64,000 nt of DNA from Rhodoplanes sp. (GCF_013377085.1 NZ_JACAAX010000016.1:1-64000); one strand, 5' to 3'; positions 32,409-41,391 are shown, counted from the first letter of the stretch. Numbers and translations: made by a program. Notes: generated by a model from the sequence alone, not told the origin.

Positions 32409-32887
32409 CAAAGTCCTCCCAGGATCCCGGCGGGCAGCCGCACGCCGAGGATCAGCACGAACAGCCCATAGGCGGCGAGCGACGAGACCACGGCGGCGAC
32501 GAGCGCAAACCGGCTGAACGGGCGTCCGATCCCGATGGCGTAGAAGACATACATCAGGGCGAAGCTCGAGATCAGAAAGCCGGCGACCGGCAGCACCAGG
32601 ATGAACAGGCCGATCAGCACGATGACGGCCGCGACGCGGGCGTAGCCCCAGGTGTCGGGCGGCTCCTCCTCGACGACGCCGGCCTCGGGCCGGCGAACCG
32701 CGCGCACGATCAGCGCCGCCGCCAGGCCGATCATCGCGACCCCGACCGCGATCGGCATCGCCCCCGGCCCGACCAGGCGAAGCGTGCCGACGTCGAGGTC
32801 GGTCGCCAGCCAGATCGTCAGGAGGCCGACGGCGAGGAACGCCACGCCGCCGACGAGATCGCGCGAGATCGCGGGCGCGACGATCAT
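32408..32887 (-). CDS. tctB: TTT system small membrane subunit TctB, system 2
   Basis: 159 aa, four hydrophobic segments. Seen: DLVGGVAFLAVGLLTIWLATD start, GPGAMPIAVGVAMIGLAAALI, a polar linker (RRPEAGVVEEEPPDT), then two hydrophobic hairpins. ATG 32887 overlaps the tctC stop by four bases (ATGA), and its own stop overlaps the tctA start by one base. Confidence 0.87.
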   Translation of the reverse strand: MIVAPAISRDLVGGVAFLAVGLLTIWLATDLDVGTLRLVGPGAMPIAVGVAMIGLAAALIVRAVRRPEAGVVEEEPPDTWGYARVAAVIVLIGLFILVLPVAGFLISSFALMYVFYAIGIGRPFSRFALVAAVVSSLAAYGLFVLILGVRLPAGILGGL

Positions 32888-33876
32888 TTCGCCATTCCGA
32901 GATCGCGCAGCAGGCCGAGATAGAACTTGTCCTCGGCCTCGAGATCGCGCTGGAACTGATCCGGTCCGGTCACGTCGACCTCGGCCAGCGCCCGCTTGGC
33001 GAAGTCGACGAACTCGGGCGCGGCGCTGGCCTGCCTGACGGCGTCGGCGATCCTGGCGACGACCTCGTCGGGCGTCTTCGCCGGCGCGAGGAAGCCGACG
33101 CGCGGCGGCATGGCGAGATCGACGCCGGCCTCGCGGATGGTCGGCACGTCGGGGATCACCTTGGCGCGAGTGTCGCCGAACTGGGCGATCGCGATCAGGC
33201 GCTTGCCCTCGACCTGCGGCCAGATCGCCTGGGCGAAGCCGAGCGCCAGATCGACGGTGCCGCCGACCGTGGCGGTGACGGCCGGCGTCACCCCCTGGAA
33301 CGGAATGTGGTTGAGCTTGATGCCGGCCGCGCGCGCGAACGCCGCACCGGCCAGATGGGTGGCGCCGCCCGTGCCGGCGCTGCCGTATGTCACCTTGTCG
33401 GGATTGGCCTTGGCATACGCGATCAGCGACTTGAGGTCCTTGAAGGCGGCGCCCGGATAGGCGCCCATCATGTTCGGGCCGGTGGTGACCTGGGCGACGC
33501 CGCGCAGGTCGGCAAAGCCGTAAGGCAGCTTGTTCTGGTGCGGCGCGACCGTCTGGACCGAGGTGACGGCGAACAGCAGCGTGTGGCCGTCCGGCTTGGC
33601 GTTCTTGGCGACATAGTTGGTGCCGACCGAGCCGCCCGCGCCCGGCTTGGTCTCCACCACCACCGGCTTGCCGAGGATCTTCTCCATCTGCATGCCGAGG
33701 ATGCGCACGAGCTGGTCGGTCGAGCCCGGCGAATACGGCACGATCACGGTGATGGGCTCGGTCGGATAGGCGGCGCGCGCGTTGCGGGTGCCGATCAGCC
33801 CGGCCGCCGCCGTCCCGGCGGCGACCTTCAGCATGGTCCGCCGGCTCCACCCGGGCGTCGTCAAGATCTTGCTCAT
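32884..33876 (-). CDS. tctC: TTT system substrate-binding protein (Bug/TctC family), system 2
   Basis: 330 aa periplasmic binding protein. Seen: a Tat-like signal (WSRRTMLKVAAGTAAAGLIG), then AAYPTEPITVIVPYSPGSTDQLVRI, TKPGAGGSVGTNYVA, and IPDVPTIREAGVDLAMPPRVGFLAPAKTP. ATG 33876 starts one base after the flavoprotein stop (TGA-G-ATG), with its RBS GAAGGGA inside that gene. This tight coupling to the flavoprotein and lyase ties the imported compound to their chemistry. Confidence 0.91.
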   Translation of the reverse strand: MSKILTTPGWSRRTMLKVAAGTAAAGLIGTRNARAAYPTEPITVIVPYSPGSTDQLVRILGMQMEKILGKPVVVETKPGAGGSVGTNYVAKNAKPDGHTLLFAVTSVQTVAPHQNKLPYGFADLRGVAQVTTGPNMMGAYPGAAFKDLKSLIAYAKANPDKVTYGSAGTGGATHLAGAAFARAAGIKLNHIPFQGVTPAVTATVGGTVDLALGFAQAIWPQVEGKRLIAIAQFGDTRAKVIPDVPTIREAGVDLAMPPRVGFLAPAKTPDEVVARIADAVRQASAAPEFVDFAKRALAEVDVTGPDQFQRDLEAEDKFYLGLLRDLGMAK

Positions 33877-33877
33877 C

Positions 33878-35368
33878 TCAAATCCCTTCGCGATGGGGGC
33901 TTGCGTTGCTCGCAGGTGAAAGCGTGGCGGTCGGCGACCTGCCGGTCGCCGGCTTGCCCTTCGCCGCCGCGGCGCGGCGGGCAGCCGCCCGGCCGGCGAT
34001 GAAGCCGAGCCCGAGCGCCGACAGCAGACCGTTGCCGGACACGTAGCCGAGGCTGCCGTGACGGCCGCTGATGCCGCAGGCGGCGCCACCGCCGGCATAG
34101 AGGCCCGCGATCGGCGTGCCGTCCGCGCGCAGCACGCGGGCCTCGGTGTCGACGATCACGCCGCCCTGGGTGTGGAACAGCGCCGGCGCGATGCGCGTCA
34201 CCACATAGGGCGGCACCAGCGGCGCGAGGCCCCAGGCGGTGCGGCCGAACGGATCGGCCGCTTCGCCCCGGGCCGCGGCGTCCGCGCTCGCCAGGACGGC
34301 GGCGAGGCGCGCCTCCGGGCAGCCGACCAGGCGGGCGAGATCCGCCACCGTGGCGGCCTCGCGGGCGCCACCGTGATCCACGAGCTCGCCGAACTCGGGC
34401 TGGCCGGCGGCGGTGAGATCGCGGATGCGACGATCGTAGATCGCGAAGGTCGGCCGCTGGTGGCGGGCGGCGTGCTCGGCGAAGGCCGAGTAGCCCTGGC
34501 TCTCGTCGGCGAACCGGGCGCCCGCGTCGTCGACGACGACGCCGCCCTTCTCGACGATCGTCCAGGTGACCAGCGCGCCGTGCGGCTGGGCAACCCCGGC
34601 ATGAGCCTGGAAGGACGCCATGTTGCCGAGCCGGGCGCCGAGCGCCTCGCCCCACACCACCGCATCGCCCTCGCTGCCGGTGGCGCCGAAATGCGGGATC
34701 GCCGCCATGTCCGGACAGAAGCGATCGAGCAGCGCGCGGCTGTTGCCGAAGCCCGAGCAGGCCAGCACGGTCGCCGCCGCGCCGATGCGGGCGGTGTCGC
34801 CGCCGTCGGCCTTGGTCACGGCGCCGCACACGGCCCCGCCGTCGACGATCAGCGCCACCGCCGGATTGCCGAACGCGACGGGGATGTCGCGCGCCTCGGT
34901 GGCGCGCTCGAGATCTCGGATCAGGTCGGCGCCGCGGCGCGAGGGCGGCGCGTGCAGGCGGCAGACGCTGTGGCCGACATGGCGATAATGGGTGATCAGC
35001 GTCAGGTCGACGCCGACGCGGTCGAGCAGGAAGTGCACCAGCTCGGCCGAGATGCCGGCGAGACGATCGACCATGTGGTCGGCGTCGTGGCGGCCGGCCA
35101 CCCGCCGCAGATCGGCGGCGAAGCGGTCCGGATCGTCGGCGATGCCGGCGGCGCGCTGCAGCCGCGTGCCGGCGGCCGGGATGGATCCGCTCGACAGGAC
35201 CGTGTTGCCGGCGAAGCGATCGAGCTTCTCCACCACGGCGACCTCGGCGCCCGCCGCCTGGGCGGCCAGCGCCGCCACCAGGCCGCAGCCGCCGGCGCCG
35301 ACGACCAGCACGTCGACCTCGGCGTCGAAGCGCGCGTCGAACTCCGCGGCCGGTACGAGCGAAACCAC
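33878..35368 (-). CDS. FAD-dependent oxidoreductase of fumarate reductase/KstD family (TcuA-like candidate)
   Basis: 496 aa flavoprotein. Seen: N-terminal dinucleotide site VDVLVVGAGGCGLVAALAAQAAGAEVAVVEK, NTVLSSGSIPAAG, substrate-side GHSVCRLHAPPSRRG with His and Arg, and C-terminal HTQGGVIVDTEARVL and GLYAGGGAACGISG...GSLGYVSGNGL. No haem or signal sequence is visible, so it is a soluble cytoplasmic enzyme. The family includes fumarate reductase, 3-ketosteroid dehydrogenase and tricarballylate dehydrogenase. With TTT uptake, aconitase and lyase genes around it, dehydrogenation of a saturated polycarboxylate is a good hypothesis. GTG 35368 has GGAGG at ideal spacing; the lyase ends 13 bp upstream. 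Confidence 0.85.
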   Translation of the reverse strand: MVSLVPAAEFDARFDAEVDVLVVGAGGCGLVAALAAQAAGAEVAVVEKLDRFAGNTVLSSGSIPAAGTRLQRAAGIADDPDRFAADLRRVAGRHDADHMVDRLAGISAELVHFLLDRVGVDLTLITHYRHVGHSVCRLHAPPSRRGADLIRDLERATEARDIPVAFGNPAVALIVDGGAVCGAVTKADGGDTARIGAAATVLACSGFGNSRALLDRFCPDMAAIPHFGATGSEGDAVVWGEALGARLGNMASFQAHAGVAQPHGALVTWTIVEKGGVVVDDAGARFADESQGYSAFAEHAARHQRPTFAIYDRRIRDLTAAGQPEFGELVDHGGAREAATVADLARLVGCPEARLAAVLASADAAARGEAADPFGRTAWGLAPLVPPYVVTRIAPALFHTQGGVIVDTEARVLRADGTPIAGLYAGGGAACGISGRHGSLGYVSGNGLLSALGLGFIAGRAAARRAAAAKGKPATGRSPTATLSPASNASPHREGI

Positions 35369-35381
35369 CTTGGTCCTCCGG

Positions 35382-36350
35382 CTATTTCTCGGCCGGCGCG
35401 ATGCCGTACTTGGTTTCCAGCACGTCGGTCGTCAGCAGCCTGGCCTCCAGGCTGCGCATCTCGGAATAGCCCATCAGCGCCGTGATCTCGTCGATGCCGG
35501 CGACCATTTCCGGATGGTCGACCGGCTCGCCGGTGGCGACCACCTGCTTCATCATCTCCAGCGCATTCGACATGGCGCGGATGGCGGCGCCCGGCAGCAT
35601 GCGCGGCAGGCTGACGCGGCGCACGCCCAGCGCCTTCAGGCGCGGCAGCGGGATCAGCGGCGTCGTCGGCCGCGCGCGGATGCCGAAGCCCATGTTGATC
35701 GAGACGGGCACGCCGGCCGCCGCGACGATGCGGGCGATGTCCTCCTCGCGCTTGACCGCGTCCGGAAAGATCATGTCGGCGCCCGCCTCCGCATAGGCGC
35801 GGACGCGGCGGACCGCACCCTCGATCCCCTCGATCGCCAACGCATCGGTGCGCGCGACGATGACGAAGCCGTCGTTGCGACGGGCGAGGCACGCCGCCTC
35901 GATCTTCTTCACCATCTCGGCGAGCGGAATCACCTCCTTGCCGGGCATGTGGCCGCAGCGCTTGGGCGCGACCTGATCCTCGATGTTGATGCCGGCGACG
36001 CCCGCCTCCTCGAACATCTGCACCGTGTAGTGGACGTTCATCGGGTTGCCGTAACCGGTGTCGGCGTCGCAGGTGATCGGGATCGCGACGGACCGGGCGA
36101 GATAGCGGCAGTGGTCGACGTTCTCGCGCAGCCCCATGACGCCGATGTCGTCGATGCCCAGGATGGCGTTGGAGATCGCCGCGCCGCTGGTGGCGGCACA
36201 CTTGAACCCGGCCTTCTCGACCAGCCGCGCGCTGTAGCCGTCGTAGATTCCGGGCGCGACCATGAGCTCGCCGGAGTTCATGTAGGCGCGGTACTGCTCG
36301 ACCTTGCCGGTCGCTGCTTGTGAATTCACCAAGGCCTCACCCTGTGTCAT
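35382..36350 (-). CDS. isocitrate lyase/PEP mutase family lyase (2-methylisocitrate lyase-like)
   Basis: 322 aa. Mg-dependent retro-aldol C-C lyase of the ICL/PEPM superfamily. Seen: GIYDGYSARLVEKAGFKCAATSG opening, DADTGYGNPMN (metal Asp), EDQVAPKRCGHMPGKEV with the catalytic Cys at residue 132, and VARTDALAIEGIEGAVRR. The Cys-containing KRCGH loop indicates cleavage of isocitrate-, 2-methylisocitrate- or 2,3-dimethylmalate-type substrates rather than PEP mutase chemistry. ATG 36350 overlaps the gntR stop (ATGA). No prpC/prpD is adjacent, arguing against an ordinary methylcitrate cycle. Confidence 0.88.
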   Translation of the reverse strand: MTQGEALVNSQAATGKVEQYRAYMNSGELMVAPGIYDGYSARLVEKAGFKCAATSGAAISNAILGIDDIGVMGLRENVDHCRYLARSVAIPITCDADTGYGNPMNVHYTVQMFEEAGVAGINIEDQVAPKRCGHMPGKEVIPLAEMVKKIEAACLARRNDGFVIVARTDALAIEGIEGAVRRVRAYAEAGADMIFPDAVKREEDIARIVAAAGVPVSINMGFGIRARPTTPLIPLPRLKALGVRRVSLPRMLPGAAIRAMSNALEMMKQVVATGEPVDHPEMVAGIDEITALMGYSEMRSLEARLLTTDVLETKYGIAPAEK

Positions 36351-37036
36351 GCCGCCGAGACGTCGGCATCGGTGCCGACGGCTTCGGCCGAAGCGGGAAG
36401 ATGGCGCAGCACGTTCTCGGCCGCGCGGGCGATGTGGGAGCGCATCAGCGATTCGGCGAGCTCGCCGTCGCGATTGCGGATGGCCAAAACGATCTGCCGG
36501 TGCTCGGTATAGGCGATAGACCGGCGCTCGCCGGCGGAGCCGGACCAGCGCCGGTACAGGCGCAGCAGATGATAGAGATCGCCGCACAGCGTATCGACGA
36601 TGCGGGCGTTGCCGCTGGCGCGCACGATCCGCTCGTGGAAGTCGAACGTCTCGGCGGGAGACTGGCGGTCGTCCGCGCCGAGGCCGATGCGGCGATTGTG
36701 GTCCAGACCGGCCGCCAGCGCCTCGACGTCGGCCGGGTCCATGCGCTGCGCGGCGAGCCGGCTGGCATAGCCTTCGAGCGCCTCGCGCATCTCGAACAGC
36801 TCGCGCACGGCCCGCGGCTCCAGCGTGATCACGCGGGCGCGCATGAACGGCTCCCGCGAGACGAGCTGGATGCCCTGCAGCCGGCGCACCGCCTCGCGCA
36901 CCGGACCGCGACTGACACTGAAGCGCGCGGCCAGGACCGACTCGTTGACGACGGCGCCGGGCGGCAGCTCGCAACTATAGATCAGGTCGAGCAGCCGCTC
37001 GAACACGTCGTCGCCCAGAGTGGCCTTCTGCGCCAT
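36347..37036 (-). CDS. GntR family transcriptional regulator, FCD (FadR/VanR) subfamily
   Basis: 229 aa DNA-binding regulator. Seen: N-terminal winged helix with PPGAVVNESVLAARFSVSRGPVREAVRRLQG, then the all-helical FCD effector domain with FEMREALEGYASRLAA, DFHERIVRASGNARIVDTL and EHRQIVLAIRNRDGELAESLMRSHI (Asp/His metal-ligand pattern). Effectors in this subfamily are usually carboxylates. ATG 37036 is chosen from the family start; the longer frame runs across the operator. It heads the lyase-flavoprotein-tctCBA operon and faces aconitase, so it likely represses both until the substrate appears. Confidence 0.9.
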   Translation of the reverse strand: MAQKATLGDDVFERLLDLIYSCELPPGAVVNESVLAARFSVSRGPVREAVRRLQGIQLVSREPFMRARVITLEPRAVRELFEMREALEGYASRLAAQRMDPADVEALAAGLDHNRRIGLGADDRQSPAETFDFHERIVRASGNARIVDTLCGDLYHLLRLYRRWSGSAGERRSIAYTEHRQIVLAIRNRDGELAESLMRSHIARAAENVLRHLPASAEAVGTDADVSAA

Positions 37037-37060
37037 GTGCGATCCTCGACGGACGGAAAT

Positions 37061-37072
37061 AGTGTCAACACT
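37061..37072. promoter_or_regulatory. GntR-type operator half of a pair: AGTGTCAACACT
   Basis: AGTGT-CA-ACACT, perfect 5-bp arms around CA, 25 bp upstream of the gntR start codon. The core AGTGTCAACA recurs at 37235-37244 before aconitase. Palindrome size fits FCD-type GntR sites. Confidence 0.65.
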
Positions 37073-37091
37073 CTCACAAATCTTGTGAGAG
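37071..37091. promoter_or_regulatory. 21-bp perfect palindrome in the divergent control region
   Basis: CTCTCACAA - ATC - TTGTGAGAG, perfect 9-bp arms. It overlaps the end of the preceding AGTGTCAACACT site by two bases and lies 35 bp upstream of gntR. Could be a second regulator site or a dimer site for the GntR protein itself. Confidence 0.7.
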
Positions 37092-37230
37092 GCGTCAATG
37101 TCGCTGGCCGGGGTCATGGCGGTCTCTGATGCGCGAATTTCGGCCATTTTCATGCATTTCTTGGGCAATCCGCTCAAATTTGCAGCAGACCGGGAAAGCG
37201 CGCATCTCTTCCCAAGACGGGAAAATGAGC

Positions 37231-37244
37231 TATAAGTGTCAACA
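37231..37244 (+). promoter_or_regulatory. candidate aconitase promoter -10 overlapped by TGTCAACA operator
   Basis: TATAAG (37231-37236) resembles a -10 hexamer and runs directly into AGTGTCAACA (37235-37244), the same 10-mer found upstream of gntR. A repressor bound here would block the promoter. The matching -35 is weak, so activation or a non-consensus promoter is possible. Confidence 0.45.
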
Positions 37245-37303
37245 ATTCAGGGAGCGGCCCGTGCCTCCTTCCGGCACGGCTGCCGACGTCACGGACAACA
37301 TCG

Positions 37304-40018
37304 ATGACCGCCGCCGGTGATGATGACGACGTCCCGCTGAACTGGGGCGCAGACACGCTGGCGATCGCCGACGTCGCCGCCACGGCCGCCCGCGCCGGCC
37401 GCGCCGTCGCCGAGATCCCGTATGCGATCCGGGTGCTGGTGGAGAACCTCAAGCGCCATCGCCGCGCCGGCCCACCCGGCGTGGTCGGCTCAGACGACGT
37501 CGCCGCCGCCGTCCTGTGGGACCGGAACCGCAACCGCGGCCTGCCGCTCCATGTCGAGCGGGTGATCCTCCCGGACTCGAGCGGCCTGCCGGTGCTGCTC
37601 GACCTCGCCGCGCTACGCGACGCCGTCGCCGCCCGCGGCGGTGATCCGCACCAGGTCGAGCCGGTGGTGCCGGTCGACCTCGTCGTCGACCACTCGCTGC
37701 AGGTCGACTGGGCCGGCGCGAGCGACGCCATGGCGGCCAACATGCGGCGCGAATACGAGCGCAACGGCGAACGCTATCGCTTCCTCAAATGGGCGGACGG
37801 CGCCTTCAAGTCGCTGCGGGTGTTTCCGCCCGGCACCGGCATCATCCACCAGGTCAACCTCGAATTCATCGCCGAGGTCGTGCGGCGCCGGAGCCACGGC
37901 GGCACGCTGTGGGCCGTGCCGGACTTCGTCATCGGCGGCGACTCCCACACGCCGATGGTCAACGGCATCGGCGTTCTCGGCTGGGGCGTCGGCGGCATCG
38001 ACGCGGAATCGGCCATGCTCGGCGCCGCCTACGTCCTCCCCTGCCCCGAGGTGGTCGGCGTGCGGCTCGACGGCACGCGACGCGCCGGCGTCACCACCAC
38101 CGACATCGCGCTCGCCGTCACCGAGCGGCTGCGGCGCGAGACCGTCGTCGCCGCGATCGTCGAGTATTACGGCGACGCCGTGGATGCGCTGGCCATTCCG
38201 GAGCGTGCCACCATGGCCAACATGGCGCCGGAATACGGCGCCACGGCCGGCTTCTTCCCGATCGACGCACGCACCATCGACTACCTCGCGCTGACCCGGC
38301 CGGGCCGCGACCTCGCCGGCCTGGTGGACGCCTATGCCCGGCGCAACAGTCTGTTCCGGCACCCGGACGCACCCGTTCCGCACTATCAGCGCACGATCGA
38401 GATCGATGTCGGCGCCATCGGCGCAGCCGTCGCCGGGCCGCGCCGGCCGCAGGACCGGCTGGATCTGGCCGCCGTCGCCGCCGATTTCTCGCAGCGGCTC
38501 GCGCGGCCGCTCGCCGCCGGCGGCTTCGCGGCGAAACCGGCTGCGCCGACGGCCGCGCCTGCCGCCGACCGCCCCGACAACGGCACGATCGACGACGGCA
38601 CCATCGTCATCGCCGCCGTCACCTCGTGCACCAACACGTCCAACCCGGCCGTCATGCTCGCCGCCGGCCTGGTCGCCAAAAAAGCGCGGGCGCGCGGGCT
38701 CACGGTCGCGCCGCACGTCAAGACGTCGCTGGCGCCGGGCTCGCGGGTGGTCACCCGCTATCTCGACCACGCCGGCCTGCTCGGCGATCTCGAGGCGCTC
38801 GGCTTCCATGTCGTCGGCTACGGCTGCACCACCTGCGGCGGCAAGTCGGGCCCGCTCGCGTCCGATATCGCGCAGGCGATCGAACGGGACGGCCCGGTCG
38901 CCGTCGCGGTGCTGTCCGGCAACCGCAATTTCGAGGGCCGCATCCATCGCCTGGTGCGGGCGAACTACATCATGTCGCCGCCGCTGGTCGTCGCCTACGC
39001 CCTGGCGGGCCGCATCGACCGCGATCTGTCGCGCGAGCCGGTCGGGCACGATGGCGACGGCGCGCCCGTGATGCTCGCCGACCTCTGGCCGAGCGCCGAC
39101 GAGATCGCCGCCGTGATGCCGCACGCGCTCGATTCTGCCCTCTTCGCCGAGGTGTACGGACACGCCTCCGCCGATCCGCTGTGGGACGGGCTCGCCGCCC
39201 CCACGGGCGAGCGCTACTTGTGGGACGCGGCGTCCACCTATCTGGTCAAGCCCCCCTTCTTCGACGACACGCCGGCGCCGCTCGCCGACCGCATCGACGG
39301 CGCCCGCGTGCTCGGCCTGTTCGGCGACTCGCTCACCACCGACCACATCTCGCCCGGCGGCGAAATCCCGGCCGACAGCCCGGCCGGCCTCTATCTCCAG
39401 GGACAGGGCATCGCGCCGCGCGACTTCAACACCTATGTGGCGCGCCGCTGCAACCACCACGTCATGGCCCGCGCCACCTTCGCCAATCTGCGCATCAAGA
39501 ACCGGCTGCTGCCCGACCGCGAAGGCTGGTTCACCATCCATCATCCGAGCGGCGAGACGGTCACGTTCCACGAGGCGGCCCGCCGCTATCTCGACGCCGG
39601 CACTCCGACGATCGTGCTGGCCGGCCGCGAATACGGCACCGGCTCGAGCCGCGACTGGGCCGCCAAGGGCTCGGCGCTGCTCGGCCTCCGGGCCGTGATC
39701 GCCGAATCCTACGAGCGCATCCACCGCGCCAACCTGATCGGGATGGGCATCGTGCCGCTCGCCTTCAGGGACGGCGAAGGCTGGGCGAAGCTCGGCCTCA
39801 CCGGCCGCGAGACCTGCACGATCGAGAACCTGCGTGCCGGCGTCCGCACCAGCGCCCCGATCACCGTCACGACCCGCGACGGCGACCGCACGATCACGTT
39901 CGCGGTCACGGCCCAGGTGTTCACCGAAAGCGAGCGCCGCCAGATCGAAGGCGGCGGCATTCTCGCCATGATGGTCCGCGATCTCTCGGCCGCGCCGCAG
40001 CGCGCGACCACGCCTTGA
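37304..40018 (+). CDS. acnA: aconitate hydratase (AcnA/IRP type)
   Basis: 904 aa [4Fe-4S] enzyme that interconverts citrate, cis-aconitate and isocitrate, or related tricarboxylates such as methylaconitate. Seen: cluster Cys at residues 442 (VTSCTNTSNP), 508 and 511 (YGCTTCGG), plus FVIGGDSHTPMVNG, GLFGDSLTTDHISPGG, and the mobile-domain GREYGTGSSRDWAAKG. All domains 1-4 are present and the length is close to AcnA. Placed in a catabolic cluster under a GntR-type operator rather than alone, it is probably a pathway-specific paralogue, perhaps with shifted substrate. ATG 37304; hydantoinase-like gene 11 bp downstream. Confidence 0.92.
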   Translation: MTAAGDDDDVPLNWGADTLAIADVAATAARAGRAVAEIPYAIRVLVENLKRHRRAGPPGVVGSDDVAAAVLWDRNRNRGLPLHVERVILPDSSGLPVLLDLAALRDAVAARGGDPHQVEPVVPVDLVVDHSLQVDWAGASDAMAANMRREYERNGERYRFLKWADGAFKSLRVFPPGTGIIHQVNLEFIAEVVRRRSHGGTLWAVPDFVIGGDSHTPMVNGIGVLGWGVGGIDAESAMLGAAYVLPCPEVVGVRLDGTRRAGVTTTDIALAVTERLRRETVVAAIVEYYGDAVDALAIPERATMANMAPEYGATAGFFPIDARTIDYLALTRPGRDLAGLVDAYARRNSLFRHPDAPVPHYQRTIEIDVGAIGAAVAGPRRPQDRLDLAAVAADFSQRLARPLAAGGFAAKPAAPTAAPAADRPDNGTIDDGTIVIAAVTSCTNTSNPAVMLAAGLVAKKARARGLTVAPHVKTSLAPGSRVVTRYLDHAGLLGDLEALGFHVVGYGCTTCGGKSGPLASDIAQAIERDGPVAVAVLSGNRNFEGRIHRLVRANYIMSPPLVVAYALAGRIDRDLSREPVGHDGDGAPVMLADLWPSADEIAAVMPHALDSALFAEVYGHASADPLWDGLAAPTGERYLWDAASTYLVKPPFFDDTPAPLADRIDGARVLGLFGDSLTTDHISPGGEIPADSPAGLYLQGQGIAPRDFNTYVARRCNHHVMARATFANLRIKNRLLPDREGWFTIHHPSGETVTFHEAARRYLDAGTPTIVLAGREYGTGSSRDWAAKGSALLGLRAVIAESYERIHRANLIGMGIVPLAFRDGEGWAKLGLTGRETCTIENLRAGVRTSAPITVTTRDGDRTITFAVTAQVFTESERRQIEGGGILAMMVRDLSAAPQRATTP

Positions 40019-40029
40019 GGAGTGATCCC

Positions 40030-41391
40030 ATGCTCGATGTGGTTCTCGCCGGCGGCGAGCTCGTCATTCCGGAGACCGGAGTCGTGCGCGGCTCGGTCGG
40101 CATCAAGGACGGCAGGATCGCCACCGTCGCCGACCCGGACGAGACTCTGGCCGCGCGAAAAACCGTCGACTGCCGCGGCAAGTGGGTGATGCCCGGCCTG
40201 ATCGACCCGCACACCCATATCGGCTTCGGCGACAAGGAGCACGACTTCCAGACCGAGTCGCGCTCGGCGGCGCTCGGCGGCGTCACGGCACTGTTCACGT
40301 TCCACCGCTCGGCCGACCTGCGCGAGTCGTCCGCACCCTGGATCGCCCACGGCGAGAGGCTGAGCTGCATCGATTTCGGCCTGCATTTCGGCCTCACCAG
40401 CGCGCTGCATGTCGACACCCTGGTCGAGACGGCGAAGCGCTTCGGTGTCAGCTCGTTCAAGGTTTATCTGATGTACAAGGGCGCCGCCGGCGCCGCCAAG
40501 GGCTTCACCGAGATCGACGACGGCCTCTTGTTCCGCACCATGCTGGAGGCGCGCAAGGTGCCGGGCGGCGTGGTCGGCGTGCATTGCGAGAATGTCGAGG
40601 TGATCCCGGTGTTCCGCGGGCCGCTCAAGGCCGCCGGCCGCACCGATCTCGCCGCCTGGGACGAGCAGAGCCCGGACTTCCTCGAGGCCGAGAACGTCAG
40701 CCGGGTGATCTATTTCGCCGCCAAGGCGGACTGCCCGGTCAACATCGTCCATCTGTCGAGCGCCGAAGGCCTCGGCATCATCCGGCGCCACCGCGCCGTC
40801 TATCGCAATCCGGTGCACGTCGAGACCTGCGCGCACTACCTGACGATGACGCGCGACGACCCCAGCGGCTTCCTCGCCAAGGTCAATCCGCCGCTGCGCC
40901 GCCAGGCCGATTGCGACGCGCTGTGGGAGGGCATCATGGACGGCTCGATCGAGACCGTCGGCTCGGACCATGTGCCGCGCAAGGTCGCCACCAAGGCGCC
41001 GGATCTGTGGGGCGCCAGCGCCGGCTTTCCCGGCCTCGCCACCCTGCTGCCGCTGATGATCGAGGAGGGCCACTACGCCCGCGGCGTCCCGCTCACCCGC
41101 ATCGCCGCCGTGACGAGCCTCAACGTCGCGCGTCTCTACAACGTGCCCTCGAAGGGCTCGATCGCGGTCGGCAAGGACGCCGACCTGATGGTGATCGATC
41201 CGCACGAGACCCGCAAGGTCGACCACGCCGCGCTCGCCTCCTATTCCGACTACACGCCGCTGCAGGGCCGCGCGCTGCGCGGCTGGCCGGTGCACACTTT
41301 TGCGCGCGGCCGTCATCTCGTCGACGGCGGGCGCCTCACCGAGACGGCGCTGACGGCGCCGGCCGGCCACTATCTCAGGCGCGCCGTGTGA
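40030..41391 (+). CDS. dihydropyrimidinase/hydantoinase-like amidohydrolase
   Basis: 453 aa cytoplasmic cyclic-amide hydrolase. Seen: N-terminal composite domain (LDVVLAGGELVIPETGVV, DCRGKWVMPGLIDPHTHIG) with the HxH pair, FKVYLMYKG with the Lys expected to be carboxylated, then VHCEN and NIVHLSS histidines, and GSDHVPRK with the catalytic Asp. GSIAVGKDADLMVIDP is the C-terminal family motif. GAGGAG lies ahead of ATG 40030. Its place between aconitase and an amidase suggests ring opening of a cyclic imide, lactam or ureide that yields a carboxylate. Enamidase-type activity is an alternative. Confidence 0.88.
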   Translation: MLDVVLAGGELVIPETGVVRGSVGIKDGRIATVADPDETLAARKTVDCRGKWVMPGLIDPHTHIGFGDKEHDFQTESRSAALGGVTALFTFHRSADLRESSAPWIAHGERLSCIDFGLHFGLTSALHVDTLVETAKRFGVSSFKVYLMYKGAAGAAKGFTEIDDGLLFRTMLEARKVPGGVVGVHCENVEVIPVFRGPLKAAGRTDLAAWDEQSPDFLEAENVSRVIYFAAKADCPVNIVHLSSAEGLGIIRRHRAVYRNPVHVETCAHYLTMTRDDPSGFLAKVNPPLRRQADCDALWEGIMDGSIETVGSDHVPRKVATKAPDLWGASAGFPGLATLLPLMIEEGHYARGVPLTRIAAVTSLNVARLYNVPSKGSIAVGKDADLMVIDPHETRKVDHAALASYSDYTPLQGRALRGWPVHTFARGRHLVDGGRLTETALTAPAGHYLRRAV

